A DNA stretch of 64,000 bases from a virus. Shown here in pieces: positions 13,676-22,403 of the stretch. The stretch spans positions 1 to 64,000 of IMG/VR virus record IMGVR_UViG_3300027976_000028, one strand, 5' to 3'. Made by a program: the position numbers and the translations under genes. The notes beneath the pieces are model-generated. The model was not told the origin of the DNA. It searched no databases and was given only the letters and a program-made list of their open reading frames with translations. The stretch's first letter is position 1, and each line of letters starts with the position of its first letter.

Positions 13676-16600
13676 TCACACTTAAAATTCTGCATGAAGG
13701 CAAATTTCAGAAACAAATCTCCAGCCGCGTGCATGAAGGAATTGTCATTGAGCAACTAACAAGGTATAAAGGACTTGTTGACGAGATTCAATATTCCGGA
13801 GAGTTAACTGAAGGTGCAAGAGAAGTAATGCAGCGAGTTGCCAAAAAAGTAGTACCAGCAGCTCTCGCAGCAGGAATGGCGATGGGCACACACGGAGCAA
13901 TGGCGCAAAATAATCCGCATTACCCCGGCCTAAACAAAAGCATTGGCCAGCATGTATCTGATATCTTTAGCCCCAACTACAATGAAATACAACGGCAACG
14001 CCAGTATGAAAGGCAAACACAGCAACGCGAATGGGATGCTAAACAGAATGAAATTCGCCAAGCCCGCGTGCGTGATGCAAGAAATTCTGGTCGTGATGCC
14101 ACTGGACAGCCGCGTGGCAATGTAAAAGTATATGACCAAGCACGCCGTTCAGCTGACGGCAAGTACTTTCTGTTGTATGACATGGATGATCGCATCACAC
14201 GGATTCCCGTCAACGGTACGGAGTATATGGAGGCTGATTCTCAACGCCTCCCTCACTATATTGCACCAAACGGCTCGGTATATTATGTACGGAGTCCAGC
14301 AGCAAATGCGCAACCAACAGAGCAAATGGTAGCAGATGGACTTGGGGCAACACCAATGATACCAGCAAGTGGTACTGGTGCAGAAAAGCGAGCAGGCGGA
14401 GCAGCAGTGGCCGGAGTAGGTAGTACAGGTAGTGTTGGTGTTGCTCCTAAAACAACACCTGCGGCCGCTATTGCCGCGGCCGGTATAAATCCACTTGATG
14501 CCGATGACGAAGTTATTTCAAATCCAGATGGCACAACAAATTTAAGTATTAAGAACGGCGAACTTGTCATTGATAAGCCCGGTGTTAACGAAGCAAAGGG
14601 GTTAGCCAAGAAAGTTAAAGTTGTTAAAGGCGAACACGCTAGTAAGACAGGCTATATTCGCCAAATTAAACATGGTGCATTTAAAGGTGCTCCGAAAACA
14701 TACTATATAGATCTTGAGGATGGCACGCAAGCAAATAACATACCCGCTTCGTCATTACGTTTAGTCAAAGATGCGCCAGTAACCGAAGGCGGCACATCAA
14801 ATGATCTACAAGCAATATTAGATCAATACTCTGAGTCGTATGCAGACTTTAAAGAAGGTGGTGACTTAACGGATAATGACGCATTCTTCCAGGCACTATT
14901 TGATTATTTTAGCAACTCTGGCGATATGCCTTATGGTGTTGCCAAAGCACGCGATGGAGATCCTGTCCAATGGATCACAGATAGATTAGATGATTTATCG
15001 GGTATGGGCGATAAAGTAGCAGAAAGCGACCCAAGTGGACTTATGCACGCCGCAAAAACAATGAATAACGAATGGCGCATTACAGCAATGATGGATGATG
15101 GCAAGGTAAAGAAATTCCGAGTTAGAACACAGAGTGCAAGAACAGCACAGGAGAAATTTAAGAAAATCCATGCCACCGCACAAATTCAAAATGTTGAACG
15201 CATCGCCGAATCACAAATTGAAGGGACGGCACCAGTCAACGAGTTTTACGATTCAAGTATTGATAGAAATGATGATAGCTATGGTCCCGATGATTTGCAT
15301 CTTTATATCAATGTCGCTAAAAAACTTGATATGAAGAAATACAAAACAGAAACTGCACATACTCTAATTTCCAAAAAAATGGCAGGATTAGTTGCGACAG
15401 TTGATGATGACAAGGTTACCTACGCTTATCAAACTGCACAAAAAGAGCAAGGGTTGCCTCATCTATTAGGCGAAGCCGATTTAGCATTTGATGCTGACGA
15501 TACACTGTATACACTCACTGATACCTATCGCGATATCATGTCATCTGATGCGTACGATACTGACAACAAGCAACAAATTGGATTGTTGTATGATATGTTA
15601 AGGGATCCATTAATGGCAGGGGATGAAGATGAATATTATAAAGTTCACGCTTACTTACACGCAAAGTACCCAGACGCAATGGACGAACTATTAAGAGCAG
15701 CAGACCACCTAGCTCAAGGACCGCTATCAGAAAACCCACTATCACCAACCACTAGATTCCGTAGTATTCATGGCAATTACTGCGGTACCGGTAATCGTGG
15801 TGGTATGCCAACTGACAAGTTAGACCGTGCATGTTTCCATCACGACGTAGGTTACAAAAAATCAAGAGAGTTGCCAGATAAAGACGCGGCGCTTGCTGCA
15901 AGAGTTATCGCAGATACTCGTTTCATGGATAGGGTGAATAAGATTCAGCATGATAAAAGCTACTCGGCTTCAGTTAGATTTAAAGCCAGGATATTTGGCA
16001 ACTATTTTAAGATAAAGAACAGAAATGCAGTTCCAGTAGGTGTTATTGAAGGCACACATGATTACGCTAAACAGTTCACGAGTATGATGGACAAAATCAA
16101 ATCAAAGAAAATGGTCACTGACCGTAGCACCGGCGTTGAGTATGATCCCGAAGAGGAATTTCTCAAGCTGTTACAGCAACATAAAGCACAATTTCAAGGA
16201 ATGGCTGCAATTGAAAAAGCACAGAAGAGAGGTGTAGCAGAATCATTAAATAAAGATAGATACGACCAAGAGCCCATTGATCAACTTGACGATCAAATAA
16301 GTGACATTCTGCTTCGTGCTTATGAGAAACACGATAATCGAGATGATGTCATTGCAGCAGCATGGCCGGCTGCAAAGCAAGCAGCACAAGAGTTGAGTAT
16401 TGATCCGACGGGCAAAAGCTTTCATACCGTTTGGAAATTGGCAATTGGTAGCGATGCTGAGTACGCAGATGAAAATCCAGCAATGGCAGACACTACAAAG
16501 CGGCTACAAGATCCAAATGATGGTAAAACTGCCAAACTAAGAGCAAGCGGCGATAAGAAACGCGACGGTCACCAATCTCAATCATATGGATATGTCCAAG

Positions 16601-16716
16601 ACATTCCAGATATTGATGCAGATGATGTCTTGGCGATAAGTAGTGCTATGAAACCCGTATTCGAGGCGCAGACGCGTGTTGGTAAAATCATCAAATCAGT
16701 TTTTGGAACAAAATAA
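13672..16716 (+). CDS. Internal-virion polyprotein with phospholipase A2-like module
   Basis: 1014 aa. Predicted protease sites: LHE/G (9), VHE/G (22), LTE/G (47), VNE/A (307), VTE/G (372), VAE/S (451), IAE/S (513), LGE/A (601), VIE/G (793) and VAE/S (857). Segment 48-78 looks like a signal peptide (basic start, Ala-rich core, AMA before Q79). Segment 308-372 is KOW-like. Around 701-728 a phospholipase A2 signature appears: YCGTGN calcium-loop-like, then D-x2-C-x2-HD-x2-Y with the catalytic His724-Asp725 pair, close to parvovirus VP1 and secreted PLA2. Predicted to be packaged, cut and injected, the PLA2 perhaps helping membrane passage (inference). Confidence 0.7.
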   Translation: MITLKILHEGKFQKQISSRVHEGIVIEQLTRYKGLVDEIQYSGELTEGAREVMQRVAKKVVPAALAAGMAMGTHGAMAQNNPHYPGLNKSIGQHVSDIFSPNYNEIQRQRQYERQTQQREWDAKQNEIRQARVRDARNSGRDATGQPRGNVKVYDQARRSADGKYFLLYDMDDRITRIPVNGTEYMEADSQRLPHYIAPNGSVYYVRSPAANAQPTEQMVADGLGATPMIPASGTGAEKRAGGAAVAGVGSTGSVGVAPKTTPAAAIAAAGINPLDADDEVISNPDGTTNLSIKNGELVIDKPGVNEAKGLAKKVKVVKGEHASKTGYIRQIKHGAFKGAPKTYYIDLEDGTQANNIPASSLRLVKDAPVTEGGTSNDLQAILDQYSESYADFKEGGDLTDNDAFFQALFDYFSNSGDMPYGVAKARDGDPVQWITDRLDDLSGMGDKVAESDPSGLMHAAKTMNNEWRITAMMDDGKVKKFRVRTQSARTAQEKFKKIHATAQIQNVERIAESQIEGTAPVNEFYDSSIDRNDDSYGPDDLHLYINVAKKLDMKKYKTETAHTLISKKMAGLVATVDDDKVTYAYQTAQKEQGLPHLLGEADLAFDADDTLYTLTDTYRDIMSSDAYDTDNKQQIGLLYDMLRDPLMAGDEDEYYKVHAYLHAKYPDAMDELLRAADHLAQGPLSENPLSPTTRFRSIHGNYCGTGNRGGMPTDKLDRACFHHDVGYKKSRELPDKDAALAARVIADTRFMDRVNKIQHDKSYSASVRFKARIFGNYFKIKNRNAVPVGVIEGTHDYAKQFTSMMDKIKSKKMVTDRSTGVEYDPEEEFLKLLQQHKAQFQGMAAIEKAQKRGVAESLNKDRYDQEPIDQLDDQISDILLRAYEKHDNRDDVIAAAWPAAKQAAQELSIDPTGKSFHTVWKLAIGSDAEYADENPAMADTTKRLQDPNDGKTAKLRASGDKKRDGHQSQSYGYVQDIPDIDADDVLAISSAMKPVFEAQTRVGKIIKSVFGTK

Positions 16717-16717
16717 A

Positions 16718-18862
16718 ATGAAATTCTTTACAGAAATTAAAACAGTTAGTGAAGCATCGGTTGCTGCAGGCCCACGCACCAACGTTGAAGAAATGTTCAA
16801 CCAGGACACATATGCTGGTAATCCTGGTGAGTTTGATAAAAGTGACCCACATGCCAAGCCCAAATTGGCACCAAAGAAGAAAAATCCCAACGATGGCAAA
16901 TTTGTTCAACATGGCGCAAAAGTTCCCCGTGGATATACAATGACTGCTCATGGGCGGGTTGTTAAAGAAGTGGCCAAAGACGGCCAGGTTGATGAAGGCG
17001 GACAATTCAGTTACGGTGCAAAGGACCCAAAGAAGGGCAGCCAAAGAGAATTAAGCGCAAAGGCAAACAAAGATGCCAAGAGTAAGTCAACACCAATCGA
17101 GCCCAAGGATCAAATGGTTGGCATCGCCAAGGTTACGAAAGTTAAAGAAGGACTCGCTGATGATTTCATGGCATCTATTGACAAGAAGAAATTCCCCCAG
17201 GCACGCATAGTTGGTAATGTTGATGCACAGAAAAAAGAGCGTGACGAGATGATTGCAAAACGCACCGCTGATAATGCAAACAAACCAACACCCGTTAAAG
17301 GTCCCGGCGATTTAGCAGCTGGCTTTGGGCAGAATAAAGGCTACGGTCAGGGTCGGTACATGGGTGATTCTAAAATCAATGCTGCAAGTGCAGTTACCGA
17401 AGCAGGTGGCGAGAAGAACTATGGTGTTCGCTACAAAGTATTCGCGAGTAAAGAAGGTAGACTTACTACAAAAGAATATTGGACAACATCGTCTGAGAAA
17501 TTAGAAAGAGCTGCAACGAAGATTGAGGAATTGGGTAACTTCCACTCTATCGACGGGTATAGCTATCCTCCTGAACCACAGGGCATGGCAGAAGGTGATC
17601 AAAGCAAAAGTGCATCTGCCAGCCGTGCAAAAGAAGCACACGAGCAAAACCTTGATGCAGCACATAGGGAATTGATGCAGCGTGATGCAGATGGTGAGGA
17701 TATGAGTGGATATCATGTCAATCCCCGTACATACAAAATTCAGAAGCAGCTACCGGGCAAAAAGTGGACGCAAGAAGAACAGCGGGCGCATATGATTGAT
17801 AGAATGCGTAATGAAGGATTAGAGGAAGCCAGCGTCATGACATCGGGTCACAAAGGATATGACGCCATGCTATCAATTATGAAAGCAGCCGCCGCCGGTC
17901 GTGCAGCCACATTTACCATTGGCGAAGAAGAACTTACATTAGATTACAACGAAGCTACATTCTTAGCAGGAAAATACAAGGCATTCCTAAAAGCAGGTAG
18001 ACAAGAAGAGTTCCTGAAGTATATGGAAAGTCCACGGCTGTTTGATCGTTTAATGTCACAGTTGCGCACGATGATTGATAAGCAAAAGAACTTCAAAGGT
18101 TCTGTACAAGGCGATCGTCAAGTGCCCGGCGAGAAAAGCAGTCCTTTTGAAAGTGTTACCGAAGGGCATGTGGGTCCAACGCATAAAGATTGGGCATCTG
18201 CTGTTCAACGGGTTAAACAAAACAAGTTTAAAACAAGTGATCTTGTAAATTCGGTACAAAGTGTACCATATAAGCATCTTGCACAATTAGCACGAGATTC
18301 TGGACTCACCCCATCTGACGAGATGTTGAAACATGAGAACAAAAGTAAAGTAAAAAATGTCGCCGAAGGGCACTGTTCTCCTGGTGACAAAGTGAAGATT
18401 GATAATCCAAGTTCAATCCATCATGGAAAGACAGCCACCGTTGTTTCTCACAATAAAGAAACTGATAAGACCATTGTTAAGCACTCTGGCGGCAAAACAA
18501 TGAGTGTTGACCATATGTATCTTGAGAAAATTAAGGCCACTAAGAAGATCAATGAACTTAGCCCAAAGACACTTGGCTCGTATGCTAAGAAGGCATCAAG
18601 TTCAAGCGACGAAAGAAGCAATTCCAGCTTATCGTCACGCGCCGCCTACAAATTAGCAAACGATGAAAGAAATGATGACGGAGACGAAGACGATCATAAG
18701 TCATTCATGCGCTCAAAGGGAATTGCAAAAGCTGTTGATAGATTGACCAAGGAAAGTCCCTCATTGAAAGAAGGGCAATACTTCTGCCTAAGAGACAATG
18801 TTGCCAAGGTAATCCCAACCGGTTATAAGTTACTTGAGAGTGGCTTCATTGCAAGGAAATGA
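16718..18862 (+). CDS. Internal-virion polyprotein with ten protease-like sites
   Basis: 714 aa from the ATG two bases after the previous stop. Leader MKFFTEIKTVSE/A. Further hydrophobic-x-Glu sites after residues 93 (VDE/G), 144 (VKE/G), 228 (VTE/A), 292 (MAE/G), 370 (LEE/A), 482 (VTE/G), 550 (VAE/G), 613 (INE/L) and 685 (LKE/G) cut it into pieces of about 30-112 residues. Most pieces are Lys/Asp-rich and probably disordered or helical; 551-613 is a KOW-like beta module. No catalytic motif was seen, so a DNA-condensing or scaffold role is as likely as an effector role. Confidence 0.7.
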   Translation: MKFFTEIKTVSEASVAAGPRTNVEEMFNQDTYAGNPGEFDKSDPHAKPKLAPKKKNPNDGKFVQHGAKVPRGYTMTAHGRVVKEVAKDGQVDEGGQFSYGAKDPKKGSQRELSAKANKDAKSKSTPIEPKDQMVGIAKVTKVKEGLADDFMASIDKKKFPQARIVGNVDAQKKERDEMIAKRTADNANKPTPVKGPGDLAAGFGQNKGYGQGRYMGDSKINAASAVTEAGGEKNYGVRYKVFASKEGRLTTKEYWTTSSEKLERAATKIEELGNFHSIDGYSYPPEPQGMAEGDQSKSASASRAKEAHEQNLDAAHRELMQRDADGEDMSGYHVNPRTYKIQKQLPGKKWTQEEQRAHMIDRMRNEGLEEASVMTSGHKGYDAMLSIMKAAAAGRAATFTIGEEELTLDYNEATFLAGKYKAFLKAGRQEEFLKYMESPRLFDRLMSQLRTMIDKQKNFKGSVQGDRQVPGEKSSPFESVTEGHVGPTHKDWASAVQRVKQNKFKTSDLVNSVQSVPYKHLAQLARDSGLTPSDEMLKHENKSKVKNVAEGHCSPGDKVKIDNPSSIHHGKTATVVSHNKETDKTIVKHSGGKTMSVDHMYLEKIKATKKINELSPKTLGSYAKKASSSSDERSNSSLSSRAAYKLANDERNDDGDEDDHKSFMRSKGIAKAVDRLTKESPSLKEGQYFCLRDNVAKVIPTGYKLLESGFIARK

Positions 18863-18864
18863 TT

Positions 18865-19488
18865 ATGGAACTTACAGTACTTACAGTAGATCAATTACAA
18901 GAATGTTTGCCTAACGCACGCCGAGAGCGTCTTGAATTTTTCGTTGATGGTATTAACGAAACATTCGAACAATTTGAGATTGATACACCGCAGCGCATGG
19001 CAATGTTTCTTGCTCAAACTGCCCACGAATCTGCTAACTTCTCTGCTGTTGAGGAAAATTTAAACTACTCAGCCAAGGGCTTATTGGGCACATGGCCAAA
19101 GCGTTTTCGTGGCGTAGAGAATCAATATGCCCGCAAGCCACAACAAATTGCCAACAGAGCATATTGTGATCGCATGGGCAATGGTTCAGAATCAAGTGGT
19201 GATGGATGGAAATACCGTGGCCGCGGCCTGATTCAACTTACTGGCCAAGACAATTACCGTACCTGTGGAGATGCATTGAATCTCAATTTACTCGATGATC
19301 CTGATATGGCTTCAAAAAATCCAGCAGCAGTGCTTAGTGCAGGATGGTTCTGGACCACTCGTCGTTTAAATGAGATAAGTGATTCAGGCGATGTAGCAAA
19401 GGCCACAAAGGTTATCAATGGCGGTTCTAATGGTCTACTTGATCGGCAATCTAAGTATCAACATATTATAAATGTGCTTAGTGCATAA
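18865..19488 (+). CDS. GH19 endolysin (chitinase-type lysozyme)
   Basis: 207 aa. Family 19 glycosidase signs: AQTAHESANFSAVEENLNYS with the catalytic Glu, YRGRGLIQLTGQDNY, and the late motif VINGGSNGL. The domain fills the protein, with no signal peptide or wall-binding domain, so release needs a holin that I did not identify. The ATG at 18865 is preferred because AAGG is well spaced; another ATG at 18859 overlaps the upstream stop. Confidence 0.9.
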   Translation: MELTVLTVDQLQECLPNARRERLEFFVDGINETFEQFEIDTPQRMAMFLAQTAHESANFSAVEENLNYSAKGLLGTWPKRFRGVENQYARKPQQIANRAYCDRMGNGSESSGDGWKYRGRGLIQLTGQDNYRTCGDALNLNLLDDPDMASKNPAAVLSAGWFWTTRRLNEISDSGDVAKATKVINGGSNGLLDRQSKYQHIINVLSA

Positions 19489-19500
19489 CATCCTTGGTCA

Positions 19501-19707
19501 TTATATCCCCCACCGCAACACAAACAATACTAAATCTTCCTTGTCTTTGAAATAGATAGTTTCAAACCCATTTGTGTACCAAACCATGTCCTCATTCCAA
19601 AGAGAGCACTGTACACCATTTCCAAATGTAGTACTACACCATTCAATTATATCCTCCCACGGCGCTAGACCATTGTACTGCCAGGCGGTATAATCCAAAC
19701 TAGTCAC
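19501..19707 (-). CDS. LRWG-family small protein 1
   Basis: 68 aa, Trp-rich, ending in YFKDKEDLVLFVLRWG. This C-terminal strand-helix motif recurs in the four genes upstream. N-terminal half has a WEDIIEWC helix. Ends a leftward operon and overlaps its neighbour by 4 bases. Function unknown. Confidence 0.7.
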   Translation of the reverse strand: MTSLDYTAWQYNGLAPWEDIIEWCSTTFGNGVQCSLWNEDMVWYTNGFETIYFKDKEDLVLFVLRWGI

Positions 19708-19925
19708 CTACCCCACCGTAAGTTAAACCATGCAAGGTCTTCAGCAGACGAGAAAAAGAAATCATACTTATTAAGATTAATCCGGTGATAAGCAAGATGT
19801 ACATTTACCTTGATATCAGCATAATGATTATAGTTTGTAATGTAAGTTGGGCAATTTAATTTAGCCCAAATAAGTGCATCATCTACTATTGCCTCATCTA
19901 CAATTGCGATAAAACTCATGCCCAT
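19704..19925 (-). CDS. LRWG-family small protein 2
   Basis: 73 aa, ending in FFSSAEDLAWFNLRWG. N-terminal half is a predicted strand and helix (ALIWAKLNCP). Shares the C-terminal signature but little else with its neighbours, as expected of rapidly diverging paralogues. Confidence 0.7.
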   Translation of the reverse strand: MGMSFIAIVDEAIVDDALIWAKLNCPTYITNYNHYADIKVNVHLAYHRINLNKYDFFFSSAEDLAWFNLRWGR

Positions 19926-20359
19926 CTCAACTTAAAATACATATAGTCTTCTTGGTCCTTAAAGGCAACGAATACAATATCGACACCGCTGATCTCATTA
20001 ATCTCCCACTCACTGTCGGCATCGTATCTAAACACACGAAAGAAATCGTGGCGTACTTTATCGCAACAGTTATCCTCACACCAATCGACTATATCGTCAA
20101 AACCATATCTATATCCGCCGGGGCCATAATCATATTTTAAAGTATATGCGTAATGCTTACTGCTTTCGAACCCGTGAACATATTGGTAGCCGTGATAATA
20201 GTCCTTCACGCGAGTAGCACGATAGGAAATATCAGGATCGTTTTTGCGATTATATTGCTTCCATGTTGCACATCCGTTTTTCTTAAGAAGGCGATCATCG
20301 GACCATGCTTTATATTTCGCCTGTACCTTTGGGAATAGTAGTGGTAGTAAACTATCCAT
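19916..20359 (-). CDS. LRWG-family protein 3 with N-terminal extension
   Basis: 147 aa. About 70 extra residues at the N-terminus, rich in Lys/Tyr/His, precede a core with FDDIVDWCEDNC and a C-terminal AFKDQEDYMYFKLRW. The internal WC helix lines up with the one in the gene at 19501. Largest member of the cluster. Confidence 0.7.
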   Translation of the reverse strand: MDSLLPLLFPKVQAKYKAWSDDRLLKKNGCATWKQYNRKNDPDISYRATRVKDYYHGYQYVHGFESSKHYAYTLKYDYGPGGYRYGFDDIVDWCEDNCCDKVRHDFFRVFRYDADSEWEINEISGVDIVFVAFKDQEDYMYFKLRWA

Positions 20360-20624
20360 GTACTGTCACCCCAAACCGTAACCCGCACATTATAGCATCT
20401 TCCTTTGTAGTAAATGTTATTTGGGAAATAATATCATACTTGCTGCTTGTATCACTTACATCTGAACTTTCCATAATCCAGCTGTTATTCATCCCGTGAT
20501 ATGTGTTAAACCAGTTCCACTCTTCTTTAGTGGTGCGTTCGAGTTTTTCGACATTTTCTTGTAGCCATGTTAAAATATCGTTGTCGTCATTGTCGCCAAT
20601 GTATAAATTGTAAACTTCAGCCAC
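20352..20624 (-). CDS. LRWG-family protein 4
   Basis: 90 aa. Helix ILTWLQENVEKLE, central Trp/Asn-rich part, then TFTTKEDAIMCGLRFG before a short tail. Trp is replaced by Phe in the motif. Overlaps both neighbours by 8 bases. Confidence 0.65.
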   Translation of the reverse strand: MAEVYNLYIGDNDDNDILTWLQENVEKLERTTKEEWNWFNTYHGMNNSWIMESSDVSDTSSKYDIISQITFTTKEDAIMCGLRFGVTVHG

Positions 20625-20865
20625 CGAATGTCAACTTAAAGTAAGCTGCCTCATCTTTATCTCTTATCAATACAGTAAACATTGGATCGCCAGAATTGAA
20701 GCATGAGGTGAAGTAAGCCGTTGGGCAGTTAGTACCCATCCATATAACAAATTCTGCATTGTCATCTGTATACACCCAACAAAACCAACCTACGCGAGTT
20801 TTGTCAAATGTTGTTACTTCTGATAACCCATTATCGTATTGCCAATAGCGGATATTAACGTTCAT
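20617..20865 (-). CDS. LRWG-family protein 5
   Basis: 82 aa from the ATG that overlaps the upstream stop (ATGA). Beta-rich with WFCWVY, then a divergent motif LIRDKDEAAYFKLTFGG. A GTG 9 bases further upstream is an alternative start. Confidence 0.65.
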   Translation of the reverse strand: MNVNIRYWQYDNGLSEVTTFDKTRVGWFCWVYTDDNAEFVIWMGTNCPTAYFTSCFNSGDPMFTVLIRDKDEAAYFKLTFGG

Positions 20866-21152
20866 TGTGACCACATGTTAATTAGCGCAATTGAATCTAT
20901 GATAACGAGCAATGAGAAGTTAGCAACCATACCGGTACTTCCGCGTGTCTTTGCTGCCCACCCAAATATTATACATTGAAGAATAAAAACTGGATAAAGA
21001 ATTAGAAACGGCGGATGCGGAACTGTTAATGCCATCGTAATAGCGCAGCCAATGCTCATGAACCATGCAAGAATTTCGAGGGTAGTCCGTGTAGGATTCT
21101 CCTGCCAATCCTCTTTTACATAGTCACGAATCGCAACTAATAATTTTTTCAC
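20862..21152 (-). CDS. Small three-helix membrane protein
   Basis: 96 aa. Basic cytoplasmic start, then three predicted transmembrane helices (about 26-44, 48-66, 76-94). Lies between the DsbA-like gene and the LRWG cluster. It could be a holin or a superinfection-immunity protein by size, but nothing specific supports either. Confidence 0.6.
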   Translation of the reverse strand: MKKLLVAIRDYVKEDWQENPTRTTLEILAWFMSIGCAITMALTVPHPPFLILYPVFILQCIIFGWAAKTRGSTGMVANFSLLVIIDSIALINMWSQ

Positions 21153-21155
21153 AAA

Positions 21156-21410
21156 TTAATCAGATTTGTTTTTTGTTACAATTAGAATCTCTTCAACATC
21201 GTTAAGGTCTGATTGGTCCTTGTCGAAGTCGCCCTTAAAAGCCTTTGTAATAGCCTTATTAAGGACCGCTGGTTTGATTTCCATTTCCTCTGCAATAGCT
21301 GCGACCGTTTCTCTGAGGCCCACGGACAGGTCATCTATTTCTCGCTTGACTTGAATTCCTTCCTGGATCACTTTTGTTAGCTTGGCAATTTGTTCTGGTG
21401 TAAAGCTCAT
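21156..21410 (-). CDS. DsbA-like double-stranded DNA-binding protein
   Basis: 84 aa from the ATG after AAGGGAATAT. Sequence TPEQIAKLTKVIQEG, then AIAEEMEIKPAVLNKAITKAFKGDF, recalls the small dsDNA-binding/late-transcription protein (DsbA) of T4-like phages, including its helix-turn-helix-like centre. First gene of a leftward early operon. Identification is from memory of the family. Confidence 0.5.
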   Translation of the reverse strand: MSFTPEQIAKLTKVIQEGIQVKREIDDLSVGLRETVAAIAEEMEIKPAVLNKAITKAFKGDFDKDQSDLNDVEEILIVTKNKSD

Positions 21411-21430
21411 ATATTCCCTTGTAAATATAC

Positions 21431-21459
21431 ATTTTACACTAATCAAGAGCAGAAGTCAA
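21431..21459 (-). promoter_or_regulatory. Sigma70 early promoter
   Basis: TTGACT, 17-base spacer, TAAAAT, minus strand. Drives the DsbA-like gene and probably the LRWG cluster. Confidence 0.7.
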
Positions 21460-21524
21460 CATAAGTTGTAGCCAATGGCTAAATGGGCTCGTCGATATAA
21501 TGAGTCTTAACTTCTAGTCAAATT

Positions 21525-22391
21525 TTACATTACATAAATATTGCCCACGCATGAGTTTAGGACATCATCAAACATACTACCCATATCCATTGACAATGCA
21601 TGGCTTGCATTGGCCCGGTCAGTATCGTTTCTAAATTCTGGATTCAAGTTCATGAACCGTGTTGGGTTGCCCCATGCCTTACGCCCGTATGTTAGGTTCA
21701 TTGGAATTGGATTTAATGTGATATGGCCATCTTTGAGGTATTGTGCAAACATTTCATACATGAACTCGTATGGTCGTTTAATTAAATTACTGCGGCTACT
21801 CTTCTGTGTGCCAATTGCATTAAACAATGCATTATATTCCGCAGTTTGATCATAGTTCATTCTATCAGATCCAGTTCCGTATACGCCACTTTGCTTCTTT
21901 CCATAGCAATCAGCAAGTGTGTTATTAACCGTCGAGAAAAAGTGCTTCTCTGCTTCTTTCCAGTCGCCCCATTTGCGACCACTACCTGCCCTGGGACCAT
22001 CATTAATAGCATTAATAGCATGTCCAAATCTATGCATCATTACCCAGGGAGTCATCATTACTTTGGCTTCGCCACTATTCCCAACAAACACTACTGTAAT
22101 TGCATCATTGCTATCTTTTAGAATCTGGGTAGCAATATCTGTTCCAAATATCTGGTCAAGTATGTTAGTATCAACTTTACCTATTTCAGGGTACTTGCCT
22201 GTGCCCGTTAGATTAGAGAAAAACAATCTAAAATCATATGGGGTATTTTCCAGGAACTTTGCAGTCTTTAATTGGTTAGTTGGATGAGGCACAAGTTTCT
22301 TATCAACACCGCGGAATGGTCCAGGTTTAGAGAAATCTCCAAGCGGCTGAAAGTCTGCCAATGGTGCTTCGGTTATGTCTTTAATTTTCAT
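21525..22391 (-). CDS. Putative capsid-targeted protein with zincin-like HRFGH
   Basis: 288 aa. Leader MKIKDITEA with predicted cut ITE/A at residues 6-8. Residues 115-130 (PWVMMHRFGHAINAIN) look like a metallopeptidase helix, but the catalytic Glu of HExxH is Arg (H120-R-F-G-H124). A later AEYNALF and FMYEMFAQYL could supply further helices. So this is either an inactive zincin or a different fold. Late promoter five bases upstream. Confidence 0.55.
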   Translation of the reverse strand: MKIKDITEAPLADFQPLGDFSKPGPFRGVDKKLVPHPTNQLKTAKFLENTPYDFRLFFSNLTGTGKYPEIGKVDTNILDQIFGTDIATQILKDSNDAITVVFVGNSGEAKVMMTPWVMMHRFGHAINAINDGPRAGSGRKWGDWKEAEKHFFSTVNNTLADCYGKKQSGVYGTGSDRMNYDQTAEYNALFNAIGTQKSSRSNLIKRPYEFMYEMFAQYLKDGHITLNPIPMNLTYGRKAWGNPTRFMNLNPEFRNDTDRANASHALSMDMGSMFDDVLNSCVGNIYVM

Positions 22392-22396
22392 ATCGA

Positions 22397-22403
22397 TATT
22401 TAT
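22397..22403 (-). promoter_or_regulatory. Late promoter motif ATAAATA
   Basis: Five bases before the ATG at 22391, overlapping the stop codon of the preceding small gene. Confidence 0.55.

Noticed and set aside
13672-18862. Reverse-strand and off-frame ORFs under the large proteins
   Set aside because: Many open frames of 60-120 codons exist opposite the giant genes, but none has a ribosome site, and they vanish as independent units beside the continuous domain-bearing frame.
20862-21152. Holin for the GH19 endolysin
   Set aside because: Three membrane helices fit, but the gene is in an early operon on the other strand and has no further holin feature.
21525-22391. Active metallopeptidase
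   Set aside because: The HExxH Glu is replaced by Arg, so an active protease call is not supported.
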